Origin: Paludibacter sp.
Lineage (GTDB): Bacteria > Bacteroidota > Bacteroidia > Bacteroidales > Paludibacteraceae
Assembly (NCBI GenBank): GCA_028710415.1
Contig: JAQTUE010000043.1
Location: 1 to 35,147 of the forward strand
Reading direction: 5' to 3'
Length of the DNA stretch: 35,147 nucleotides
The notes beneath the pieces were generated by a model that was not told the origin of the DNA, ran no database searches, and saw nothing but the letters and a program-made list of their open reading frames with translations. The stretch's first letter is position 1. Every line of letters starts with the position of its first letter. Below, one piece after another: positions 7,890 through 15,182 of this stretch. Position numbers and translations under genes: made by a program.

Positions 7890-8375
7890 TCAAATTATCT
7901 CCGTTATCAATTGGCTAATCCTTTCCAGGTAAAACACATCGGTCTCGTCCAACACATCATACCGTTCACTATCCACATCCAACACTCCCACTACCTGGTC
8001 CTGTTTGTCAAATACAGGCACCACGATCTCAGACACCGAACTTCCGCTGCATGCAATATGCCCGGGGAAAGCATTAACATCCGGCACCAGCTGGCTTTTT
8101 GCTTCTTTCCAGGCTGTACCGCACACCCCTTTTCCCAATTTTATGCGGGTGCAGGCTATCGGTCCCTGGAAGGGGCTTAATACAAGCTCGTTGTTTTTTA
8201 CCCAATAGAACCCAACCCACCACCATCCAAAAGTGTCATGCAGGGCTGCACTCAGGTTGGCCAGGTTAGCCGTTAAGTCTGTTTCACCTTCCATCAGGGC
8301 TGCCAGCTGTGGAATCAGTGATTCATAGGTTTCTTTCTTGCCGGCACCTGCTGCAATGAACAATTCTTCTGACAT
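7890..8375 (-). CDS. msrC: Free methionine-(R)-sulfoxide reductase (GAF-domain fRMsr)
   Basis: The protein has 161 residues, the normal length for fRMsr (YebR/MsrC). It reduces free methionine-R-sulfoxide in the cytoplasm, using thioredoxin as reductant, and so protects the methionine pool from oxidation. It is a single GAF domain with GWWWVGFYWV at 50-59 and GPIACTRIKLGKGVCGTAW at 71-89. Its cysteines are 75, 85 and 109, with the same spacing as the resolving and catalytic cysteines 84, 94 and 118 of the E. coli enzyme; Cys109 (HIACSGSSVSEIVVPV) matches the catalytic one. It is transcribed convergently with the upstream lipoprotein gene. All functional residues are present. Confidence 0.93.
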   Translation of the reverse strand: MSEELFIAAGAGKKETYESLIPQLAALMEGETDLTANLANLSAALHDTFGWWWVGFYWVKNNELVLSPFQGPIACTRIKLGKGVCGTAWKEAKSQLVPDVNAFPGHIACSGSSVSEIVVPVFDKQDQVVGVLDVDSERYDVLDETDVFYLERISQLITEII

Positions 8376-8437
8376 TGTGTTTTCTTTATTCTGTTGCTAC
8401 TTATACTTTACTAAATTAAAACAATACAAATACTTTA

Positions 8438-8555
8438 AACCACATAAGGCACATTAGGACGCAATAGGTAAATGCCTGACAGTATTTTTAGTTTCTCAAA
8501 TCAATGAAACAACTAAAATAATTATTTCTATTGTGTCCTATTGTGCCTCGTGGTT
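8438..8555. repeat. Long imperfect inverted repeat, about 28-bp arms
   Basis: The left arm (8438-8467) begins AACCACATAAGGCACATTAG. The right arm (8528-8555), read on the minus strand, begins AACCACGAGGCACAATAGGA. The arms align along their length with a few mismatches and a 2-nt gap, around a 60-nt AT-rich centre. This would form a large cruciform or RNA hairpin between the divergent msrC and peptidase genes. Nothing coding is visible in 8376-8802. Confidence 0.75.
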
Positions 8556-8702
8556 CGTCTTTAATTATATTATAGCAGAACTAAAATTATATTAGTTTCA
8601 ATATTGAATTACAAAAATACAACCTGAACCGCCTATTCGATAATTCCAAACAAAGTAATTTCATTAAATCTTTGATTTATTAACGAAAAACAAGACAGTT
8701 AT

Positions 8703-8733
8703 TTTGTTAATTGAGAAAAAATACTTTCCTTTG
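8703..8733 (+). promoter_or_regulatory. Bacteroidota-type promoter for the M16 peptidase gene
   Basis: A -33 TTTG (8703-8706) is separated by 19 nt from TTCCTTTG (8726-8733), which differs from the -7 consensus TAnnTTTG only at the second base. Transcription would start near 8740, giving a leader of about 60 nt before the ATG at 8803. Confidence 0.65.
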
Positions 8734-8802
8734 CAACTTTATTAACATAAAACCCTCACTAATTTTTTTCCTAGTAAACAATACACTAATTAAAAATGAA
8801 TT

Positions 8803-11613
8803 ATGAAAAAAAATCTCTTTAGATTGATTTCTTTGTTTTTGTTGGTGCTCTTTGCTGTAAATGCAGAAGCACAACAACCTTTACCGATTGACCCGAAGGT
8901 GCGTTACGGTAAGTTAGACAATGGACTGACTTATTATATCCGTGCCAACAAAGAGCCTAAACAACGGGCTGAATTCTACATTGCACAGAATGTAGGTGCG
9001 ATCCTGGAAAATGACAATCAGAATGGTCTTGCCCACTTCCTGGAACACATGGCCTTTAACGGTACCAAGAACTTCCCCGGCAAAGGAATCATTAATTACC
9101 TGGAAGGCGTAGGCGTAAAATTCGGTGCTGATATCAATGCCCATACCTCACTCGACGAAACAGTGTACAACCTGTCGGATGTGCCTACGATGCGCGACGG
9201 TATTGTGGACAGCGCCTTGCTGGTATTGCACGACTGGTCGAACTTTATTTCGCTCGAAGATACGGAAATTGACGCCGAACGTGGTGTGATCCGTGAAGAG
9301 TGGCGTACCGGTGCAGGTGCCGATCGCCGTATGTGGAAAGAATCGAACAAATTAAAATATCCGGGATCGCAATATGCCAAGCGCGATGTGATTGGCGATA
9401 CCGCTATTATCAATAATTTTGACCATAAAACCATCCGTGAGTTTTACAAGAAATGGTATGGTCCCGATCTTCAGGCTATCCTCATTGTGGGTGACATTGA
9501 TGTGGACAAGGTGGAAGCTAAGGTTAAAGCCCTGTTTTCCGATATCCCGAAACGTGTAGATTCGGCTCCCCGCATTGTCTATCCGATTGCTGACAATCAA
9601 AAGCCGATTGTTTCCGTTGTAAAAGACAAGGAAGCCCGTATGACCAGGATAGAGCTGGAATACAAACATAACAAGCTGCCCGATAACCTGAAGCTGTCGA
9701 TGGTAGGGTATCAGGTTAGCACCATTAACGGACTTATCTCTACCATGATTGGCAACCGTTTCGAAGAAATCACCCAACAGGCGGATGCTCCTTTTGTAGG
9801 AGGCTATGCCAATTACGGTGAACTGGTGAAATCCGAAGATGCGTTCCAGATGCTTGCCGTGCCTAAGGAAGGCCAGGAATTGAAAGGACTTGATGCCTTA
9901 TTGCTCGAAGCAGAGAAAATTAAACGTTTTGGATTTACCAATTCCGAACTGGAACGTGCCAAGACTGATTTGTTGAAAAATGTTGAAAAAGCGTATAACG
10001 AACGCGATAACCAGAAAAATAATAACCTGGTGGAAGAATATGTACGCAATTTCCTGAACCAGGAAGTCATTCCGGGGATTGAATGGGAATACTCAACCTT
10101 GCAGGCCATGTTGCCTCAACTCAAGGTGGAAATGGTGAACCAGGTGGCTAAATCGTATGTGACCGATACCAACATGATCGTTTCCATTATGGCTCCCGAC
10201 AAAGAAGCTGTGAAGATTCCTACTGAAGACCAGATCCGTGCGTCCATTGACAACTCTAAAAAAGCACAACTGACAGCTAAAGCGGAAGAAAAATCCAATA
10301 AACCGTTGATCACAAAAGTGCCTGTTGCAGGAAAAGTAGCTAAGGTTGCCCAGAACAAATCGCTGGGTTCAACCGAATGGACCTTGAGCAATGGTGTGAA
10401 GGTGGTATTTAAGCCTACAACCTTTAAGAAAGACGAAATCCTGATGACTGCTTTCAGTGAAGGTGGTTTGTCGTTGGTGAAAAATATCGCTGATCTTCCT
10501 TCAGCGACTCTTGCTGCCGGTATTGTTGCCAACAACGGGTTGGGTGATTACAACCTGATTGAACTGAATAAAATACTGACCGGGAAGATTGCCAACGTTA
10601 CCCCTTCTATTGGTGGTTACGACGAAGGATTCAGCGGAAATTCCTCGGTGAATGATTTCGAAACAATGATGCAACTGGTATACCTAAACTTCACAGCTCC
10701 ACGCAAGGACGATAATGCCTTCAAAGCCATGATGAATTCGTATCGTGCCAGCCTCGCCAACATTGCAAGCGATCCACGCAAGGCTTTCTCCGATTCGGTA
10801 AACACGATGATTACCAATCACAACCCTCGTACGGTGATCATTAGCTTAAAGACCCTCGATTTTATCGATCAGGACAAAGCGCTGGCTATCTTCAAGGAAC
10901 GTTTTGCCATGCCTGCCGATTTTACTTTTGTCTTTACAGGAAATATCGATCCGGCTAATGAAGCAGTGAAAAAAGCAATCTGCACCTACCTGGGTGGAAT
11001 TAAATCCAAAGCAGGTGCCGAGAAATTCATCGATAACAACATCCGCAAACCAAAAGGAAAAGTAAGCAATGACTTTACGAAAGAAATGAAGATCAAGAAA
11101 GCTTCGAATTTCATTTTGTTCAGTGCCAATATGCCGTATTCAGTGGCCAACCGTACCACGATGAATGCCATTGGCAGCATCCTGGATCTCCGTTACCTCG
11201 AAAGCATCCGTGAAAAAGAAGGCGGTTCGTATGGTGTTGGTGTACGTGGAAGCCTTTCGCATATTCCGATCCCGGAAGCTACGCTGTTGATGCAATTCGA
11301 TACTGACCCTGCAAAACAGGCAAAACTGTTGTCCATCATTTATTCAGAAGTCGACGAAATAGTGGCCAAAGGTCCCCGTGCCGACGATTTGCAAAAGGTG
11401 AAGGAAAACCTGCTTAAGAAATACACTGAAGACTTGGCTGAAAACGCCTGGTGGCAAGGTGCAGTGGTGCGCTATTATCAGGACAAGCTGAACCTGGTGG
11501 ACGATTTCAAGCCATCGGTGGAAGCCTTAACCCCCGAACTGATCCAATCCACCCTGAAAAACATCGTTTCACAGGGCAATGTGTTGGAAGTAGTTATGAA
11601 ACCTGCCGAATAA
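8803..11613 (+). CDS. M16-family zinc peptidase with two peptidase units (pitrilysin/insulinase type)
   Basis: The protein has 936 residues with a signal peptide (MKKNLFRLISLFLLVLFAVNAEAQ), so it acts in the periplasm or at the surface. The N-terminal M16 unit carries the inverted zinc motif HFLEH at 78-82, and the third zinc ligand, Glu159, follows at the canonical 76-residue spacing (DAERGVIREEW). The second unit starts near residue 520 (LSNGVKVVFKPTTFKKDEI) and lacks HxxEH, as usual for the inactive partner half. It retains the R/Y-type substrate-clamping segment YLESIREKEGGSYGVGV. Full-length two-unit proteins degrade peptides in a closed chamber. The gene has its own promoter and a strong terminator. 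Confidence 0.93.
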   Translation: MKKNLFRLISLFLLVLFAVNAEAQQPLPIDPKVRYGKLDNGLTYYIRANKEPKQRAEFYIAQNVGAILENDNQNGLAHFLEHMAFNGTKNFPGKGIINYLEGVGVKFGADINAHTSLDETVYNLSDVPTMRDGIVDSALLVLHDWSNFISLEDTEIDAERGVIREEWRTGAGADRRMWKESNKLKYPGSQYAKRDVIGDTAIINNFDHKTIREFYKKWYGPDLQAILIVGDIDVDKVEAKVKALFSDIPKRVDSAPRIVYPIADNQKPIVSVVKDKEARMTRIELEYKHNKLPDNLKLSMVGYQVSTINGLISTMIGNRFEEITQQADAPFVGGYANYGELVKSEDAFQMLAVPKEGQELKGLDALLLEAEKIKRFGFTNSELERAKTDLLKNVEKAYNERDNQKNNNLVEEYVRNFLNQEVIPGIEWEYSTLQAMLPQLKVEMVNQVAKSYVTDTNMIVSIMAPDKEAVKIPTEDQIRASIDNSKKAQLTAKAEEKSNKPLITKVPVAGKVAKVAQNKSLGSTEWTLSNGVKVVFKPTTFKKDEILMTAFSEGGLSLVKNIADLPSATLAAGIVANNGLGDYNLIELNKILTGKIANVTPSIGGYDEGFSGNSSVNDFETMMQLVYLNFTAPRKDDNAFKAMMNSYRASLANIASDPRKAFSDSVNTMITNHNPRTVIISLKTLDFIDQDKALAIFKERFAMPADFTFVFTGNIDPANEAVKKAICTYLGGIKSKAGAEKFIDNNIRKPKGKVSNDFTKEMKIKKASNFILFSANMPYSVANRTTMNAIGSILDLRYLESIREKEGGSYGVGVRGSLSHIPIPEATLLMQFDTDPAKQAKLLSIIYSEVDEIVAKGPRADDLQKVKENLLKKYTEDLAENAWWQGAVVRYYQDKLNLVDDFKPSVEALTPELIQSTLKNIVSQGNVLEVVMKPAE

Positions 11614-11635
11614 GTTTTTAAATCAATTTCTACAG

Positions 11636-11666
11636 AAGGCTGTCTCCCCGTGAGGCAGCCTTTTTT
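11636..11666 (+). terminator. Strong intrinsic terminator after the M16 peptidase gene
   Basis: An 11-bp stem (11636-11646 with 11652-11662, one G-T pair) has the 5-nt loop CCCGT and runs into six T at 11661-11666. It starts 22 nt after the stop. Confidence 0.9.
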
Positions 11667-11915
11667 AATGCACTTCGGGCATTAAACTACTTCCGGATTC
11701 CTTTCTCGAATTGCCCGACAGCCCTCAATCCGCATCATTCGTTCCTGATGATTCTCATTTTCATACTTCCAGTTTGTACTTTTCGGCTGGTGGAAAATCA
11801 ACCTTGTTCCCAATATTTTCCGATTGACTTTACCTTTCCGGCATACCTTATTTTGATTCATTTTTTGTCTTGCAGAATCCTGTTTTTGGCTTTCAGTTGG
11901 TCTTCCTTTCGAGGT

Positions 11916-11970
11916 GGTTGGTTGAGGGTTGGTTGAGGGTTCATTGAGGGTTCATTGAGGGTTCATTGAG
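11916..11970 (+). repeat. 11-bp tandem repeat, five units
   Basis: There are two copies of GGTTGGTTGAG followed by three copies of GGTTCATTGAG, in perfect 11-bp register. The surrounding 11,667-12,305 gap has no gene that I can support: the only open frame in it (11748-11936) runs through this repeat and has no family resemblance. Confidence 0.88.
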
Positions 11971-12070
11971 GTCTGGCCCTCTGAACCCTCAAGCAACCCC
12001 CTTAGAACCCTCTCCAAAGACTCTCTGAAGAGTGAACGAGTGAAAAGCGAAGGAATAACCGTTCAAGACA

Positions 12071-12160
12071 GTTGAAAGGTTTGAGAGTTTGAAAGGTTTG
12101 GTGTTTGAAAGGTTTGAAGGTTTGAAAGGTTTGGCGTTTGACTGGTTTGAGAGTTTGAAA
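12071..12160 (+). repeat. Degenerate 7-9-bp GTTTGAR repeat tract
   Basis: About eleven units of GTTTGA-type sequence (GTTTGAGA, GTTTGAAAG, GTTTGGT, GTTTGAAG and similar) follow one another with slightly variable length. The unit is the reverse complement of the YTCAAAC heptamer at 7833-7881, so both tracts belong to one repeat family in opposite orientation. Confidence 0.8.
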
Positions 12161-12305
12161 AAATGCAAGGTGCGGGAAACAGGCAGTAAATAGTTGGTAG
12201 TAACAAGAAAATAGTTGGTAGAAAGTAATAGGTAGAAAGAAGCTGGCAGAAAGATTATCTTGCCATCGTTAGGAGAGCGTGTGGGACAATTTATAGAATT
12301 AAATT

Positions 12306-12632
12306 CTATTGTGCAATTAATTCTGTACTATCTGCCAATTCTATTTTAAATTTAATTTTGGCTTTCAGGGCAGAAAAAACTTTAATGACAGTGGATATTG
12401 ATGCACTGTTGTTTCCTTTTTCCAATTTTGAAATTTGTGCTTTCTGTACCCCAATCAATAACCCTAATTGTTCCTGAGTCAGGTTCTTTTCTTTTCTGAC
12501 TTGTTTGAGTTTTTCTCCCAATATCTCCATGGAAAGTTCAAATTCATATTGTTCTCTTTCGGGGGTTCCGGTTACTCCGAAGTATTTATTTTCTAATTCC
12601 CCAAGGGTTTTATATTCTTGATTTGTTTTCAT
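12306..12632 (-). CDS. higA: XRE-family antitoxin, HigA-like
   Basis: The protein has 108 residues. The central helix-turn-helix reads LKQVRKEKNLTQEQLGLLIGVQKAQISKLEKG (about residues 37-68) and is followed by ISTVIKVFSALKAKIKFKIEL, the usual XRE tail. It is the second gene of a toxin-first pair: the toxin gene ends 12 nt upstream on the same strand. This order is typical of HigBA systems, in which the XRE antitoxin neutralises the toxin and represses the operon through its HTH. The N-terminal 30 residues (ELENKYFGVTGTPEREQYEF) resemble antitoxins paired with Gp49-like toxins. Family and role are confident; the exact symbol is by analogy. Confidence 0.86.
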   Translation of the reverse strand: MKTNQEYKTLGELENKYFGVTGTPEREQYEFELSMEILGEKLKQVRKEKNLTQEQLGLLIGVQKAQISKLEKGNNSASISTVIKVFSALKAKIKFKIELADSTELIAQ

Positions 12633-12644
12633 GATGATACCTTT

Positions 12645-12983
12645 TTATTCTTTGAAGTAATTTTGTTTAATCTTTTCAGCCTTTTCAAGTTCTGATTTTG
12701 GTGTTTTGTTTGATTTTTTGATTAAACCATGTGATGTAATAATTAAAGTCTGGTCCGCACCACGAGAATCCCAAAAGGCAAAGAGCCGATAGAACTTACC
12801 ATTATCGTCGACTCTGAATTCGTACAGTTCGTCAGTCCCGGTTAATTTTTTGAACCAATTACCAAAGATCCTTTGTTGTGTTTTACGAAACGCATGAAAA
12901 AACTTTTTGCGCACTTTTTCCTCCACAGTGTCAAGAAACTCTTCAGCTTGAGGTAGTGCTATTATTTCAATCCGTTTTTCCAT
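12645..12983 (-). CDS. higB: RelE/HigB-like toxin (phage Gp49-like family)
   Basis: The protein has 112 residues, a member of the type II toxin-antitoxin RelE/ParE superfamily. Such toxins usually cleave mRNA at the ribosome. Visible features are FRKTQQRIFGNWFKKLTG, then ELYEFRVDDNGKFYRLFAFWD (central beta-sheet with the basic Arg and Tyr residues) and LIITSHGLIKKSNKTPKSEL, a diagnostic C-terminal block of Gp49-like HigB with Lys-rich ends. The antitoxin gene follows after 12 nt. The ATG at 12983 is 19 nt after a perfect -7 element on the minus strand. The gene looks intact. Confidence 0.88.
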   Translation of the reverse strand: MEKRIEIIALPQAEEFLDTVEEKVRKKFFHAFRKTQQRIFGNWFKKLTGTDELYEFRVDDNGKFYRLFAFWDSRGADQTLIITSHGLIKKSNKTPKSELEKAEKIKQNYFKE

Positions 12984-13001
12984 GACTAGATTTTAATACT
13001 A

Positions 13002-13009
13002 CAAAGATA
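13002..13009 (-). promoter_or_regulatory. -7 box of the higBA operon
   Basis: On the minus strand 13009-13002 reads TATCTTTG, an exact TAnnTTTG match, 19 bases before the toxin ATG, so the leader would be very short. A small perfect inverted repeat, AGATA-CATT-TATCT (13028-13041), lies just upstream and could be the antitoxin operator. Confidence 0.6.
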
Positions 13010-13190
13010 CTGAATGTTTCCAAATAGAGATACATTTATCTGTTTAAATCATTAAAAAATAGATTAAAATTAAAATTACATATCATAACTGATCAACTGC
13101 CCTTGTTTTCTATCGAGTGAGAATTACTTATCGATTACCGCAACGTTAAATATCCAATCTCCATTAAAAATAGGAATATGAAAAACAAAA

Positions 13191-13216
13191 CATATAACGA
13201 ATATGTTATATGTTTG
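13191..13216 (+). promoter_or_regulatory. hicAB operator palindrome overlapping a perfect -7 box
   Basis: CATATAAC (13191-13198) and GTTATATG (13205-13212) form a perfect 8-bp inverted repeat with a 6-nt spacer. The -7 element TATGTTTG (13209-13216) is an exact consensus match and overlaps the right arm. Binding of the HicB HTH here would block the promoter. The implied transcription start is near 13,223, downstream of the ATG at 13203, which rules that ATG out as the hicA start. Confidence 0.7.
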
Positions 13217-13241
13217 TATTGAAAACCAACCGGAAAAACAT

Positions 13242-13424
13242 GTGAGATGGTCAGAATTAAAACGAAAAGCCACGCAGCATGGTTGGTACCTGTTGCGAAA
13301 TGGAAAAGAGCATGATATTTATGCACATCCCGACAAAGATTACAACATCCAGATTCCACGGCATGATTCGCAGGAAGTAAGAACCGGCATTTACAACAAA
13401 CTAAAAAAACAGATTGGTTTTTAA
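13242..13424 (+). CDS. hicA: HicA-family mRNA interferase toxin
   Basis: With the GTG at 13242 the protein has 60 residues, the normal size for HicA. It begins M-R-W-S-E-L-K, matching the usual HicA start. The double-stranded RNA-binding-like fold is clear: GWYLLRNGKEHDIYAHP with the catalytic His at 24, then YNIQIPRHDSQEVRTG and a Lys-rich end. HicA cleaves mRNA and is neutralised by HicB. An ATG further upstream at 13203 lies inside the promoter and operator region, so it is unlikely to be translated. hicB follows after 45 nt in the usual toxin-first order. Confidence 0.87.
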   Translation: MRWSELKRKATQHGWYLLRNGKEHDIYAHPDKDYNIQIPRHDSQEVRTGIYNKLKKQIGF

Positions 13425-13469
13425 AACTTTATCTACAGACAACAATCAGTCTTTAATCTATTTTGAAAG

Positions 13470-13874
13470 ATGAAAACAACAGCTTTAATTGAAAAAGGTG
13501 ACGATGGAACTTTCGGTATTTTCACACCCGATTTACAACATACCATCATTGGCGAAGGAAGTACAGTGGCAGAAGCCAAAACGGATTTTGAAAACTCGGT
13601 GAATGAGATGCTGGCTTCGTATACGGAATTGAAAAAAGAAATACCCGCCGAGTTGCAAAAACTTCAATTTGAATATAAATATGACCTGGCCTCCTTATTC
13701 AATCAGTACGACTTTATAAATGTGAGCAAATTTGCCCATCTGGCAGGGATTAATGCTTCCCTGATGCGGCAGTACAAATCGGGAAACCAGTATATTTCAG
13801 AAACCCAACTTTCCAAAATTGAAGAGGCAATCCACAAAATTGCAAGTGAAATGGCTGCAATTAAACTAATTTGA
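13470..13874 (+). CDS. hicB: HicB-family antitoxin with C-terminal HTH
   Basis: The protein has 134 residues. The N-terminal 50 residues form the degenerate RNase-H-like HicB fold (MKTTALIEKGDDGTFGIFTPDL, then IGEGSTVAEAKTDFENSV) that binds and blocks HicA. Residues 70-130 contain a helix-turn-helix (INVSKFAHLAGINASLMRQYKSGNQYISETQLSKIEEAI) that would bind the operator upstream of hicA. It is preceded by hicA. No defect is visible. Confidence 0.9.
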   Translation: MKTTALIEKGDDGTFGIFTPDLQHTIIGEGSTVAEAKTDFENSVNEMLASYTELKKEIPAELQKLQFEYKYDLASLFNQYDFINVSKFAHLAGINASLMRQYKSGNQYISETQLSKIEEAIHKIASEMAAIKLI

Positions 13875-13965
13875 AGATGATACGTTTTAAAACAGTATTA
13901 GTTGACATTTGGTTGTAACGATACAAAAATTCAAATCAAAAAAATATAGATACATAGAATTTATT

Positions 13966-14220
13966 ATGCCACAGCAATTATTTATTGAGCAGGCAGACTA
14001 TATCTCCGATCTTACGGTAGAACTCAAATTTAATGACGGGACAATTAAAAGAGTGGATTTCGGAGCTTTTTTAAACAAGCATCCCCATCCACAATATAAT
14101 AAATACCTGAACCCATCGAATTTCAAGAAGTTTTACCTCGATCACGGCAATATCGTATGGGGCAAGAAATGGGACTTGATTTTCCCGCTGGAACAGCTTT
14201 ATACCGGATATTTGGAGTAA
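13966..14220 (+). CDS. DUF2442-domain protein, partner gene not seen
   Basis: From the ATG at 13966 the protein has 84 residues (MPQQLFIEQADYISDLTVEL). It shows the DUF2442 pattern: a beta-rich start, FNDGTIKRVDF, FKKFYLDHGNIVWGKKWDLIFPLEQLY. A longer reading from a TTG at 13909 adds a basic stretch without family support. DUF2442 proteins are usually encoded beside a DUF4160 protein and are thought to form toxin-antitoxin-like pairs; no DUF4160 frame is visible on either side here, so the partner is probably lost. Its function is not established. Confidence 0.75.
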   Translation: MPQQLFIEQADYISDLTVELKFNDGTIKRVDFGAFLNKHPHPQYNKYLNPSNFKKFYLDHGNIVWGKKWDLIFPLEQLYTGYLE

Positions 14221-14290
14221 GAGAATTGAAAATAGAGTCTAATGATTTAGTGGTTTACACGTAATAAATCGCTTAAAGAAAAAAACATTG

Positions 14291-14298
14291 TATCTTTG
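14291..14298 (+). promoter_or_regulatory. -7 box of the ParDE/RelBE-like pair
   Basis: TATCTTTG matches TAnnTTTG exactly and lies 22 nt before the ATG at 14321. Because it overlaps codons of a longer reading from 14288, it fixes the antitoxin start downstream, at 14321 or 14330. Confidence 0.6.
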
Positions 14299-14320
14299 CA
14301 AGCAGGCAAATATATTAAAA

Positions 14321-14566
14321 ATGAGCATTATGAGTACAGCCGAATTGAAAAAAGATTTAATCAGTCGTATTGCAAATACAGATGAACCCCGAATTATTGA
14401 GGAGCTTCATAAATTGCTTGATTTCGAACTCGATAATGAACCGTACAAACTCAATCCTGAGCAACAGCAAAGAGTCAGTGAGGCAAAAGCGGAGTATCTG
14501 GCAGGGAATGTATTGTCTGAACAACAAGCGGATGAAGCAATCGACCAATGGCTGGAAGAAAAATAG
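14321..14566 (+). CDS. Antitoxin of a RelE/ParE-type pair (addiction-module component family)
   Basis: From 14321 the protein has 81 residues (MSIMSTAELKKDLISRIANT…). It is acidic and helical, with a C-terminal LSEQQADEAIDQWLEEK that resembles antitoxin tails wrapping a RelE/ParE toxin. Its 3' end overlaps the toxin frame by 19 nt (14548-14566), the usual tight coupling of such pairs. A perfect -7 box lies 22 nt upstream. Partner and layout support the antitoxin role more than the sequence alone does. It is intact although its toxin is not. Confidence 0.7.
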   Translation: MSIMSTAELKKDLISRIANTDEPRIIEELHKLLDFELDNEPYKLNPEQQQRVSEAKAEYLAGNVLSEQQADEAIDQWLEEK

Positions 14567-14847
14567 TCTGAACACAAAAAGCCAATGAAGAACGAAAAGA
14601 AATTCTGGCTTATTGGATAGAACGAAATCAGTCGAAAACTTACAGTCTAAAACTGAACAACCTAATAAAGGAAACTTTACAACTGACTGCTCAATATCCG
14701 GATTCAGGCAGAAAAACTACTTTTAAAAATATCAGGGTAAAGATTATTCGCGATTATTTTTTATTCTATGAAGTAAATGAAACAACTCTGGTCGTATTAT
14801 CAATTTGGGATGGAAGACGGAATGATAAAACACTAACTATAAAATAG
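14548..14847 (+). pseudogene. ParE/RelE-type toxin with an in-frame TGA at codon 8
   Basis: Read from the ATG at 14548, which overlaps the antitoxin, the frame gives MAGRKIV, then TGA (14569-14571), then 91 uninterrupted codons to the TAG at 14845. The downstream part is a clear ParE/RelE toxin: TQKANEERKEILAYWIERN, then YSLKLNNLI, YPDSGRKT, and the core IRVKIIRDYFLFYEVNE…VVLSIWDGRRN. Family members have Trp after the initial beta-strand (V-W-T-x-x-A), so TGA most simply derives from TGG by one base change. No alternative ATG, GTG or TTG occurs shortly after the stop. Total length, 99 codons, is normal. I read it as a nonsense-inactivated toxin; a sequencing error is the main alternative. Confidence 0.85.
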
Positions 14848-14877
14848 CTTTTCCTCCAAGTAAAGCAAATTAAAAGG

Positions 14878-14910
14878 CGTGTAAACCAATAAAGGTTTAT
14901 ACGTTTTTTT
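14878..14910 (+). terminator. Intrinsic terminator after the toxin-antitoxin pair
   Basis: CGTGTAAACC (14878-14887) pairs with GGTTTATACG (14894-14903), with one G-T pair and the loop AATAAA. Seven T at 14904-14910 follow. Confidence 0.82.
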
Positions 14911-14947
14911 ATGTAAAGTTGGGACAAGCTAGAGTAGTATTTTATTT

Positions 14948-15026
14948 CTTAAATTCAATACTTTTGTGTTTATTTTAAATAAATGCAGAATCTGTTGGGT
15001 ATGTTAAAACTAGTTCGTACTTTTGG
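14948..15026 (+). repeat. ~80-bp direct repeat, copy 1
   Basis: This 79-bp segment recurs at 15762-15841 with only two substitutions (CAGAATC versus CGGAATT) and one extra T. It contains two exact -7 boxes, TACTTTTG at 14959-14966 and at 15018-15025. The second has a TTG 20 nt upstream (14995-14997), so each copy may carry an outward promoter on the plus strand. Confidence 0.85.
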
Positions 15027-15147
15027 AGCGGATATGATTGTTAATGGAATAAAAATAATAAGGAATGTACGTCATTTGTACAGTTTCATCTACAACTACG
15101 AGAGATTTTGTCAATTTCTCATGTACCGAAGAATTCTATTCTGCTAA
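14983..15147 (+). CDS. Possible 54-residue peptide starting inside the direct repeat
   Basis: An ATG at 14983, 16 nt after the first TACTTTTG box, opens a 54-codon frame (MQNLLGMLKLVRTFGADMIV…) ending at 15147. The first 15 codons lie in the repeat; in copy 2 the same frame begins MRNLLGMLKLVRTFG and stops two codons later. One of the two substitutions between the copies is synonymous in this frame. There is no recognisable family, so this is weak: it may be a gene fragment carried by the repeat. Confidence 0.3.
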   Translation: MQNLLGMLKLVRTFGADMIVNGIKIIRNVRHLYSFIYNYERFCQFLMYRRILFC

Positions 15148-15182
15148 CGGTTGCTATATTACAGAAATAACATATTGATATC

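Noticed and set aside
11748..11936. 62-codon open frame on the plus strand
   Set aside because: It runs into the 11-bp tandem repeat, has low-complexity composition and no promoter or family resemblance.
13135..13359. Minus-strand open frame across the hicA promoter
   Set aside because: It overlaps hicA, which has clear catalytic and promoter features.
14548..14571. TGA read as Trp by an alternative genetic code, or as selenocysteine
   Set aside because: TGA ends the hipB-like gene at 23309-23311, and Trp is encoded by TGG throughout the large genes, so no code change. No SECIS-like hairpin was seen after the TGA, and RelE/ParE toxins are not selenoproteins.
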